Assembly (NCBI GenBank): GCA_029934175.1
Contig: JAOZMT010000031.1
Coordinates: 1 to 11,565, forward strand
Reading direction: 5' to 3'
Length of the DNA stretch: 11,565 bases
DNA from: Victivallales bacterium
GTDB taxonomy: Bacteria; Verrucomicrobiota; Lentisphaeria; Victivallales; JAUVCU01
Below are positions 5,637-11,565 of the stretch, piece after piece. The translations under genes and the position numbers were made by a program. The notes under the pieces are model-generated. The model saw only the letters and a list, made by a program, of their open reading frames with translations, did not search any database and was not told where the DNA came from. Position 1 is the stretch's first letter. The number at the start of each line of letters is the position of its first letter.

Positions 5637-5870
5637 ATGGAAATTAAAGATTTTGAAGTGGGTTCAAATCTAAAAGTAATAGGTTATGATAAAAGCAAAA
5701 AGGCTTATCGTCAAAAATTATTATCAATGGGACTTGTAAGAGGAGTCGAGTTTAAACTTGTTCGAGTAGCACCAATGGGAGATCCTGTTGAATTAAAAAT
5801 AAAATCATTTAATTTGTCTTTGAGAAAAGATGAAGCGGCATCGTTAATAGTAGAGGAGGTTTCAAAGTGA
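5637..5870 (+). CDS. feoA: FeoA ferrous iron transport protein A
   Basis: A 77-residue SH3-like cytoplasmic protein needed for, or enhancing, FeoB-mediated Fe(II) uptake. Hallmarks are KLLSMGLVRG (27-36), VRVAPMGDPVELKI (42-55) and the C-terminal LSLRKDEAASLIVE (60-73). Length is typical. ATG preceded by AAGGAG at 5623-5628. Its stop codon overlaps the feoB start, so the two are translationally coupled. Two iron boxes upstream suggest repression when iron is plentiful. Confidence 0.96.
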   Translation: MEIKDFEVGSNLKVIGYDKSKKAYRQKLLSMGLVRGVEFKLVRVAPMGDPVELKIKSFNLSLRKDEAASLIVEEVSK

Positions 5871-8191
5871 AGGAATTTACATTAGCACTCGCAGGTAATC
5901 CGAATTGTGGAAAGACAACACTTTTTAATGCCTTGACAGGTTCTACACAACGAATAGGTAATTGGCCTGGTGTAACAGTTGATAAAGTTGAAGGCGAATA
6001 TACTCTTAATGATAATAAATACAATATAATAGATTTGCCTGGGATATATTCTTTTTCTGCTTATTCTTTAGATGAAAAAGTTTCACGAGAATTTATATTA
6101 AGTGAAAAACCAAATTTAGTAGTTAATATTTTAGATGCCTCGAATTTAGAAAGAAATTTATATTTAACAACACAGTTACTAGAAATGAAAGTTCCTGTTA
6201 TTGTAGCCTTAAATATGATGGATATTGTAAAGCAAAGGAAAATAAAAATAGAAGTTGAACATTTATCAAAGCATCTTGATTGTAAAGTTATACCTATTTC
6301 GGCATCTGGGAAAACAGGGATTGATGATTTACAAGAAGCTATAGAATCTGCGATTTGTGCAAATAAAATATCTTCGCGAGTTGTGCAATATGATGAAGTT
6401 ATGGAAGCTGCTATTTCAGAAGTAGAAAAAGTAGTTCAACAAGATGCCAAAACAGCAGATGTTGATACAAGGTGGCTTGCGGTAAAATTATTTGAAGATG
6501 ATGAATTAGCAAAAGAAATTGCGAAAGGTGCAGAACAAATTGTTGCAAAAGAATCAAGTAAGGTAGAAAAGCATATAGGAGAAGAAGCAGATATCGTTAT
6601 AGCCGATGGTCGTTATGGATTTATTCATGGACTTGCAAATGATGTGATAAACAGAAGTAGTGAGCTAGATCAAAATATTACAGATACAATTGATAAAATA
6701 ATATTAAATCGAATCTTGGGTATTCCTATCTTTTTAGGCGTAATGTATTTGGTTTTTCTTGTAACAATGAATGCTGGGGCTCCGTTTATTGACTTTTTTG
6801 ATGGTTTATGCGGAACGATTTTTGTTGACGGCGTGAAATATCTTCTTGAAGGGAATGTTCCAGATTTTATTGTAACTCTTTTAGCAGATGGAGTTGGTGG
6901 CGGTATTCAAACAGTAGCGACATTTATTCCACCAATTGGATTAATTTTTCTATGTTTGTCAATTCTTGAAGACTCAGGTTATATGGCTCGTGCAGCATTT
7001 GTTATGGATAGAGCTTTAAGAGCAATAGGTCTTCCTGGAAAAGCATTTATTCCAATGTTAGTTGGTTTAGGTTGTAATGTTCCAGGAATTATGGCTACAA
7101 GAACATTGGAAAGTAATCGTGATAGATTGTTATCAATAATGATTAATCCATTAATATCGTGTGGAGCAAGATTACCTATTTGGGTTTTATTTGCAGCAGC
7201 GTTTTTTAGAGATAGTGCAGGGACAATGTTATTTTCATTATATTTTATAGGAGTTACACTTGCAGTAGTAATGGGATTATTATTTGGGAAGACGATATTA
7301 AAAGGAGAAGCATCAAATTTTGTAATGGAGCTTCCACCATATCATATTCCTACAATTTCTGGAGTTCTATTTCATACTTGGAATAGATTGAAAGGATTTA
7401 TCCTTCGTGCAGGAAAAGTTTTAATATTAGTTGTTGTTCTTTTAAGTTTCCTTAATTCAATAGGAACAGATGGAAGTTTTGGAAATGAAGATTCTGAAAA
7501 CTCTATTTTAAGTGCAGTAAGTAAAGGAATAACGCCAGTATTTTATCCAATGGGTTTAACAAAAGAGAATTGGCCAGCAAGTGTTGGATTATTCACTGGT
7601 TTATTTGCAAAAGAAGCAGTTGTGGGAACTCTTGATTCATTATATGCACAAGTCGCAAAAAAAGATTCTGCACAACTCGCAAAAATAACAGGAGAAGAGG
7701 TTGTTGTTCCTGAAGTAGAATTTGATTTTTGGGGTGGAATAGGAGATGCATTTGCGGCAATTCCAGCAGGATATGAAGGTTTCTTTGATGGATTAGGAGA
7801 TCCTATTGGGCTTGGAGATGTTACAGCTATAAGTGGACAAACAAATGCAGAATCAGCAGAAGGATTAGAAGTTGATGAAGGAACATTTACTGCAATGCGA
7901 AAATATTTTGTAAATAAATATGCAGCAATAGCATACATTTTGTTTTTATTGATTTATGCACCTTGTTTTGCAGCAATTGCAGCGGTTTATAGAGAAACAA
8001 ATTTAAAATGGACTATATTCTCAACTGCTTACTTAACTGGTCTTGCTTGGATAGTTGCTACTTTATTTTATCAAACAAGTAGATTATCAACAACACCATC
8101 AAGTGCATTATGCTGGATAGGATTTTGTTTTGTAGTTATCATTGCATTTGTTATAGGACTATCAAAATTTGGCAAAAAAACGGAAAACTAA
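5867..8191 (+). CDS. feoB: FeoB ferrous iron transporter
   Basis: A 774-residue inner-membrane Fe(II) importer with an N-terminal G domain, almost the length of the E. coli protein. G motifs: G1 GNPNCGKT (10-17), G2 Thr37 region (GVTVDK), G3 DLPG (57-60 region), G4 NMMD (116-119), G5 SASGKTG. A helical GDI-like region follows to about 275, then the membrane part from about 282 with both Gate regions: GLGCNVPGIMATRT (400-413), SCGARLPIWV (431-440), and TGLFAKEAVVGTL (577-589). A long soluble loop (about 595-675) precedes the last three helices, containing YEGFFDGLGDPIGLGDV. The start is GTG in a GTGA overlap with the feoA stop, with a perfect AGGAGG site at 5854-5859 inside feoA. It carries four exact or near copies of the dispersed 14-bp motif. 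Confidence 0.97.
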   Translation: MKEFTLALAGNPNCGKTTLFNALTGSTQRIGNWPGVTVDKVEGEYTLNDNKYNIIDLPGIYSFSAYSLDEKVSREFILSEKPNLVVNILDASNLERNLYLTTQLLEMKVPVIVALNMMDIVKQRKIKIEVEHLSKHLDCKVIPISASGKTGIDDLQEAIESAICANKISSRVVQYDEVMEAAISEVEKVVQQDAKTADVDTRWLAVKLFEDDELAKEIAKGAEQIVAKESSKVEKHIGEEADIVIADGRYGFIHGLANDVINRSSELDQNITDTIDKIILNRILGIPIFLGVMYLVFLVTMNAGAPFIDFFDGLCGTIFVDGVKYLLEGNVPDFIVTLLADGVGGGIQTVATFIPPIGLIFLCLSILEDSGYMARAAFVMDRALRAIGLPGKAFIPMLVGLGCNVPGIMATRTLESNRDRLLSIMINPLISCGARLPIWVLFAAAFFRDSAGTMLFSLYFIGVTLAVVMGLLFGKTILKGEASNFVMELPPYHIPTISGVLFHTWNRLKGFILRAGKVLILVVVLLSFLNSIGTDGSFGNEDSENSILSAVSKGITPVFYPMGLTKENWPASVGLFTGLFAKEAVVGTLDSLYAQVAKKDSAQLAKITGEEVVVPEVEFDFWGGIGDAFAAIPAGYEGFFDGLGDPIGLGDVTAISGQTNAESAEGLEVDEGTFTAMRKYFVNKYAAIAYILFLLIYAPCFAAIAAVYRETNLKWTIFSTAYLTGLAWIVATLFYQTSRLSTTPSSALCWIGFCFVVIIAFVIGLSKFGKKTEN
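6348..6361 (+). repeat. Dispersed motif (CTGCGATTTGTGCA)
   Basis: In feoB (Ala-Ile-Cys-Ala). Identity with the waaA copy extends to 20 bp (6342-6361 and 11382-11401). A one-mismatch copy, TCGCGAGTTGTGCA, follows at 6374-6387. Confidence 0.7.
7645..7658 (-). repeat. Dispersed motif, minus strand (TTGCGACTTGTGCA)
   Basis: In the soluble loop of feoB; sense codons GCA CAA GTC GCA (Ala-Gln-Val-Ala). Confidence 0.65.
7669..7682 (-). repeat. Dispersed motif, minus strand (TTGCGAGTTGTGCA)
   Basis: Second copy 24 bp from the previous one in the same orientation; sense codons GCA CAA CTC GCA, in a poorly conserved loop of FeoB where protein constraint should be low. Confidence 0.65.
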
Positions 8192-8192
8192 T

Positions 8193-8396
8193 ATGAGAAC
8201 TCTAGATTTATGTGAAGAAAAGAAAAGGGTTAGAATATTATCTAACCCCGATTTAAAAACAGTAGAATTAGGATTACACTCGAATGCATTAATTCGAGTT
8301 GTAAGCAATCAAAAAGGGCAGGGGATAGTTGTTCAAATATACGAACAACGATATGCTATTCCTCGTGAAATAGCAGAAAATATAAAGGTGAAATAA
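8193..8396 (+). CDS. Second FeoA-like protein
   Basis: A 67-residue SH3-like protein of FeoA type: LSNPDLKTVELGLHSNALIRVV (about 16-37) aligns with the L-x-x-M-G-L-x-x-G-x-x-i-x-V core, and YAIPREIAENIKV (54-66) with the FeoA end. It lacks the MGDP motif of the first FeoA and has a looser G-L segment, so it is divergent. I choose ATG 8193, one base after the feoB stop with GGAAA upstream, over the in-frame TTG at 8169 inside feoB. Two different FeoA proteins on one FeoB suggests a composite Feo complex; the separate role of each is unknown. Confidence 0.8.
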   Translation: MRTLDLCEEKKRVRILSNPDLKTVELGLHSNALIRVVSNQKGQGIVVQIYEQRYAIPREIAENIKVK

Positions 8397-8615
8397 ATGA
8401 TACGAGAAATTAAGCAATACATAAAAGAGCGAAAAGTTGTATCTTTATCTGATTTAGAAAATTACACTAGAATGGAAGAACAGGCTTTAATGCCAATTCT
8501 TAAAAAATTAGAGGATAAAAAAACTATAAGAATAGAAAAACCAGACTGTAGTTTAGGCTGTTCAGGTTGTGAGTGTTCTAATAATAACATCGAAATAATT
8601 TATTTAGACTCTTAA
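8397..8615 (+). CDS. FeoC-like small winged-helix protein with a cysteine cluster
   Basis: A 72-residue protein. Residues 1-48 read as a small helix-turn-helix domain (REIKQYIKERKVVSLSDLEN, then ALMPILKKLEDKKTIRIE), as in FeoC. A cysteine run follows: C51, C55, C58 and C60 (C-X3-C-X2-C-X-C), then a short tail. FeoC proteins carry a comparable Fe-S-binding cysteine loop in the wing and are thought to sense iron or oxygen and affect FeoB. The loop spacing here is tighter than in the enterobacterial form. The ATG abuts the previous stop (TAAATG) and has AAGGTG at 8385-8390. Position at the end of the feo operon supports the assignment; homology itself is weak at this length. Confidence 0.72.
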   Translation: MIREIKQYIKERKVVSLSDLENYTRMEEQALMPILKKLEDKKTIRIEKPDCSLGCSGCECSNNNIEIIYLDS

Positions 8616-8628
8616 AGTAAATCTTTGT

Positions 8629-8642
8629 TTGCGATTTATGCA
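8629..8642 (+). repeat. Dispersed motif, intergenic (TTGCGATTTATGCA)
   Basis: Noncoding copy 13 bp after the end of the feo operon. Confidence 0.7.
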
Positions 8643-8645
8643 ATG

Positions 8646-8667
8646 CGTCAAAAGTCGTTCGTCAAAA
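8646..8667 (+). repeat. CGTCAAAA direct repeat between feo and glgA
   Basis: CGTCAAAA occurs at 8646-8653 and 8660-8667, 14 bp apart, just after a copy of the dispersed motif. No convincing terminator hairpin for feo was found in this 160-bp gap. Confidence 0.3.
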
Positions 8668-8706
8668 ATCCTAGCTCTTTTTTATGTTAAAAAAATTTCT
8701 TTTTAT

Positions 8707-8735
8707 TTGCAAATTATATTATTGTGCATTATTGT
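8707..8735 (+). promoter_or_regulatory. Tentative promoter of glgA-waaA
   Basis: TTGCAA (8707-8712), 17 bp, TATTGT (8730-8735): four of six matches in each box. The -10 hexamer equals the one proposed for the Rrf2 gene. Weak evidence in AT-rich DNA. Confidence 0.25.
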
Positions 8736-8777
8736 ATTCGAATATTAAAATAAGTATGAATAAAAATGGAGTTAGTT

Positions 8778-10241
8778 ATGAGTAATATAGTTTGGGCGGC
8801 AAGTGAAGTTTTTCCGTATGCAAAAACTGGAGGATTAGCTGATGTTTCAGGAGCACTTCCACAATCATTAGCAGAGAGAGGTCATAAAGTATCTGTGATA
8901 ATGCCATATTATCCACAGGTTATGAAAAATTTTAATAAAGATATAGTAATTAAGAAAAAATTGTTAGGAGTTCCATTTGGCTGGGGAACAGAATGGGCGC
9001 AGATTTTAGAACATAAAATTAATGAAAATTTGTCTATATACTTTATTGAATTTCATCAATTCTTTGATAGACCAACTCTTTATGATTACGATGGTGTAGA
9101 ATTTTCAGATAATGCAGAACGATTTATTTTCTTTTCTAGAGCTGTTATGCAAGCTGTTTTAGCTCTTGAACTAAAACCAGATATTTTACATACAAATGAT
9201 TGGCATACTGCGTTATGTAATGTCTATTTGAAATCTCACTTATATGAAGAATTTGATAATTTTAAAAACTGTAAATCTATATTGACAATTCATAATATTG
9301 GCTATCAAGGAGTTTTTAATAAATCAAATATTTTATGGACAAATTTAGGTTGGGAATATTTTAATTATCATTGTCTAGAGTTTTATGATCAAATAAACTT
9401 AATGAAAGCTGGAGTCTTGACTGCTGATGTTGTAAATACTGTAAGTCCTACTTATGCTGCTGAAATATTAACTGCGGAATATGCATTTAATTTAGAAAAT
9501 CCATTACAGCAGAGAGCTTCGGAAGGTAAGCTAAGGGGGATTGTAAATGGTATTGATATTGAAGAATGGAATCCTGAAAAAGATAAAGAATTACCATTCA
9601 ATTATTCTATATCAAAAATAGCTGGTAAGGCGAAGTGTAAAAAGGCATTACAAAAAGAATTCGGATTGCCAGTAAGCCCTAAAACCCCTTTGTTTGGTAT
9701 TGTTTCACGATTAGCTATTCAAAAAGGTATTGATGTCTTTTTAGAAGCTGTTGAGGATATGTTGATTTACGATGATATTCAATTTGCGATTGTAGGTTCT
9801 GGAGATAAAGTCCTGCAAGGGTGGTTAAATGCTTTAGCTAATAAATATCCAAATAAAATAAGTTTCTTCTCAGGTTATAGCAATAAAAAAGCACATTTAG
9901 TTGAAGCAGGTTGTGATGCTTTTATTATGCCTTCACGATATGAACCTTGTGGGTTAAATCAATTATACAGTATGCGATATGGAACTATTCCAATAGTCAG
10001 AGCAACTGGCGGTTTAGAAGATACTGTTATTAATTATGAATATTCAAATATAAAAGATGCAACAGGGTTCAAATTTTGGGACTTAAATCCTGATGCTTTG
10101 AGAGGAACAATGCGTTGGGCGGCATCAATCTTTAGAGACGATAGAAAAAGTTTCAATCAAATAAGAAAAAATGGAATGAGTCAAGATTTTTCTTGGGAAC
10201 ATACTGCAAAAGATTATGAAAACTTATATGACAATGTGTAA
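8778..10241 (+). CDS. glgA: Glycogen synthase (ADP-glucose, GT5)
   Basis: A 487-residue GT-B enzyme that transfers glucose from ADP-glucose to the growing alpha-1,4-glucan in the cytoplasm. N-terminal KTGGLADVSGALPQSL (16-31) is the ADP-glucose binding signature. Other marks: ILHTNDWHTAL (136-146), TIHNIGYQG (170-178), VNGIDIEEWNP (256-266), GIVSRLAIQKG with R311 and K316, and PSRYEPCGLNQLYSMRYGT (385-403) with the catalytic-region E389, then RATGGLEDTV. I prefer ATG 8778 over ATG 8766 because GGAG at 8768-8771 is correctly spaced only for 8778 and the protein then starts as family members do. No other glycogen gene is near; it is paired instead with an LPS gene. Confidence 0.95.
   Translation: MSNIVWAASEVFPYAKTGGLADVSGALPQSLAERGHKVSVIMPYYPQVMKNFNKDIVIKKKLLGVPFGWGTEWAQILEHKINENLSIYFIEFHQFFDRPTLYDYDGVEFSDNAERFIFFSRAVMQAVLALELKPDILHTNDWHTALCNVYLKSHLYEEFDNFKNCKSILTIHNIGYQGVFNKSNILWTNLGWEYFNYHCLEFYDQINLMKAGVLTADVVNTVSPTYAAEILTAEYAFNLENPLQQRASEGKLRGIVNGIDIEEWNPEKDKELPFNYSISKIAGKAKCKKALQKEFGLPVSPKTPLFGIVSRLAIQKGIDVFLEAVEDMLIYDDIQFAIVGSGDKVLQGWLNALANKYPNKISFFSGYSNKKAHLVEAGCDAFIMPSRYEPCGLNQLYSMRYGTIPIVRATGGLEDTVINYEYSNIKDATGFKFWDLNPDALRGTMRWAASIFRDDRKSFNQIRKNGMSQDFSWEHTAKDYENLYDNV
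9472..9485 (+). repeat. Dispersed motif (CTGCGGAATATGCA)
   Basis: In glgA (Ala-Glu-Tyr-Ala); the middle triplet GAA departs from the usual ANT. Confidence 0.5.
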
Positions 10242-11512
10242 TGATATTAATTTATAATATTTTATTTCCTTTTTTATTCCTGTTTTTTATACCAGGAATG
10301 ATTTATAAATTAATCAAACGACCTGGTTACAAGAAAACTTTTTTAGAAAGATTTTCTATATTTAGTAGTTTAAAAAAACAAACACTATCTGCTTTAAAAA
10401 ATCCTATATGGATACATGCAGTTAGCGTTGGAGAAACGGTTCTTGCTACAGAACTTATTAAAAAATTACAAGAAAAAGGGGTTGATAATATTGTTTTATC
10501 CACCACCACAACAACAGGTCAAGAGTTGGCAAGATGTAAGGTTAATGATTCGGTTGTAGTTATTTATTGTCCAATAGATTTTATTTTATTTGTTAAGCGA
10601 GCATTTAATTACATTAAGCCACAAAAACTTATTATCATAGAAACTGAAATATGGCCAAATATGATTCAAGAAGCTAAAAAAAGAAATGTTGAATTATATT
10701 TAATTAATGCGAGAATGTCAGATAATTCCATTGGTGGATATCAAAGATTTAGTTTTTTTATTGGTCCTGTTTTACAAAAATTTAATTATATTTATACTCA
10801 GACACAAGGGGATGAAGATAGGTTTAACTCAATAACAGACAATTTGAATATTGCTACAATGGGAAATTTGAAATTTGACCAAAAAATACCAGCTAAGTTT
10901 AATAATATCAATAATAACGAACTTTTTGGACAAGGGGAATTTGTTATTCTTTTAGCTGCTAGCACTCATCCAAGGGAAGAACAAGTTATCATTGAAACTT
11001 ATATTAAATTAAAAGATAAATTTGATAACTTAAAGTTAATTTTAATTCCACGCCATGCTGAAAGGGGAAAAGAAATTGAAAATATTTTAAAAGATAATGA
11101 TGTTGCTTATAACAGGCGTTCTCAACAAAAAATAGCAAAAAAAGGTAATATAGATTGTCTTTTGGCGGATACAACAGGCGAAATGTTGTCGTTTATGAAT
11201 TTATCAGATATTGTAATAATGGGAAAAAGTATCGCTGGTCATGATGAGGGACATAATTTAATAGAGCCTGCATTGTTAAATAAACCTATTATAACAGGTT
11301 CTAAATTAAAGAATTTTAGAGTTTTACTTAATATGTTAAAAGATAAAGAAGCTATCGTTACCATATCAAGCGACGATGAATTAGAATCTGCGATTTGTGC
11401 ATTTATAGAAGATAAGTCTAAAAGAATAGAGTATGGAAATAGAGCGCAAAAGACAATTGCACAACACGCAGGTGCAACAGATAGAATCATTAAAAAAATA
11501 ATTAATATTTAG
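10241..11512 (+). CDS. waaA: 3-deoxy-D-manno-octulosonic acid (Kdo) transferase, GT30
   Basis: A 423-residue membrane-associated enzyme adding Kdo from CMP-Kdo to the lipid A precursor. An N-terminal hydrophobic anchor (about 1-22) precedes the Rossmann halves. Family marks: WIHAVSVGET (57-66) with the catalytic-base Glu65, STTTTTGQELA (87-97), ETEIWPN (134-140), LINARMSDNSIGGY (154-167), MGNLKFD (207-213), AASTHPREE (239-247), LIPRHAERG (268-276) and GHNLIEPALLNKPIITG (337-353). Length is usual. The ATG overlaps the glgA stop by one base (TAATG) with no clear ribosome site, so translation is probably coupled to glgA. It shows that the cell makes Kdo-lipid A. Also called kdtA. No terminator is seen in the 53 bp that remain. 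Confidence 0.95.
   Translation: MILIYNILFPFLFLFFIPGMIYKLIKRPGYKKTFLERFSIFSSLKKQTLSALKNPIWIHAVSVGETVLATELIKKLQEKGVDNIVLSTTTTTGQELARCKVNDSVVVIYCPIDFILFVKRAFNYIKPQKLIIIETEIWPNMIQEAKKRNVELYLINARMSDNSIGGYQRFSFFIGPVLQKFNYIYTQTQGDEDRFNSITDNLNIATMGNLKFDQKIPAKFNNINNNELFGQGEFVILLAASTHPREEQVIIETYIKLKDKFDNLKLILIPRHAERGKEIENILKDNDVAYNRRSQQKIAKKGNIDCLLADTTGEMLSFMNLSDIVIMGKSIAGHDEGHNLIEPALLNKPIITGSKLKNFRVLLNMLKDKEAIVTISSDDELESAICAFIEDKSKRIEYGNRAQKTIAQHAGATDRIIKKIINI
11388..11401 (+). repeat. Dispersed motif (CTGCGATTTGTGCA)
   Basis: Near the waaA 3' end (Ala-Ile-Cys-Ala), 56 bp before an inverted copy. Confidence 0.7.
11458..11471 (-). repeat. Dispersed motif, minus strand (CTGCGTGTTGTGCA)
   Basis: In waaA; sense codons GCA CAA CAC GCA (Ala-Gln-His-Ala). 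Forms a convergent pair with the copy at 11388. Confidence 0.55.
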
Positions 11513-11565
11513 TATCCTCTTTAAAAACAGTTGTGACGGCTTTTATTTATTATAAAATTCTTTTA

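Noticed and set aside
7543..7938. 131-codon open frame on the minus strand inside feoB
   Set aside because: It is antisense to a conserved, clearly coding part of feoB, has a low-complexity Pro/Ser-rich translation and no ribosome site.
8169..8192. TTG start inside feoB for the second FeoA-like gene
   Set aside because: The extra eight residues are mostly Lys/Arg/Thr encoded by the feoB tail; ATG 8193 has a ribosome-like GGAAA and fits the family start.
8766..8777. Upstream ATG for glgA
   Set aside because: No ribosome site precedes it, whereas GGAG is well spaced for ATG 8778 and the shorter start matches the family N-terminus.
11513..11565. Terminator after waaA
   Set aside because: No stable hairpin with a T-run can be drawn in the 53 bp available.
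1..11565. CRISPR arrays, tRNA or rRNA genes, transposases, phage genes
   Set aside because: None seen on either strand; the dispersed 14-bp motif is irregularly spaced and lies within genes, unlike a CRISPR array.

Overview
The window is AT-rich (roughly 30% GC by eye) and comes from a Gram-negative, anaerobic or microaerophilic bacterium. A Kdo transferase (lipid A/LPS core assembly), an outer-membrane efflux lipoprotein and a periplasmic adaptor show the outer membrane. A class I hybrid cluster protein with the cysteine spacing of strict anaerobes and a Feo ferrous-iron system show the low-oxygen lifestyle. I cannot name the organism; an AT-rich member of the PVC/Lentisphaerota or a similar deep Gram-negative lineage would fit, but this is a guess.

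Layout. (1) 65-2977, minus strand: an efflux operon in the order outer-membrane lipoprotein (NodT/OprM type), small membrane protein, periplasmic adaptor (HlyD/AcrA type). Its inner-membrane pump, presumably an RND protein, would lie beyond position 1. The small gene appears to be broken or recoded at a run of seven A. (2) 2978-3154: divergent promoter region with a near-perfect 28-bp palindrome in front of the regulator. (3) 3155-5182, plus strand: an Rrf2-family regulator with three or four cysteines, then hcp 30 bp later, closed by a strong terminator at 5208-5238. This reads as a nitrosative-stress sensor and effector pair. (4) 5183-5636: a 454-bp gap with the terminator, a remarkable nested palindrome (5293-5356) and two DtxR-type iron boxes in front of feoA. 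(5) 5637-8615: feoA, feoB, a second FeoA-like gene and a small winged-helix, cysteine-rich FeoC-like gene, all overlapping or abutting. (6) 8778-11512: glgA (glycogen synthase) and waaA (Kdo transferase), overlapping by one base.

The most unusual signal is not a gene. A 14-bp bipartite motif, YTGCG-NNN-TRTGCA, occurs exactly 13 times in 11.6 kb (9 plus strand, 4 minus strand), while base composition alone predicts far fewer than one. Two copies are intergenic. The coding copies all sit in one codon phase and use C-ending or GCG codons that look uncommon in this AT-rich DNA. It resembles the dispersed DNA uptake sequences or Chi-like sites of other bacteria, but is none I recognise.

The Rrf2-hcp and feo units are functionally linked: Fe-S clusters and iron homeostasis are targets of nitric oxide, and in enterobacteria NsrR (Rrf2 family) controls both hcp and feo. 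Here the feo promoter instead carries DtxR-like boxes and no copy of the palindrome found upstream of the Rrf2 gene.
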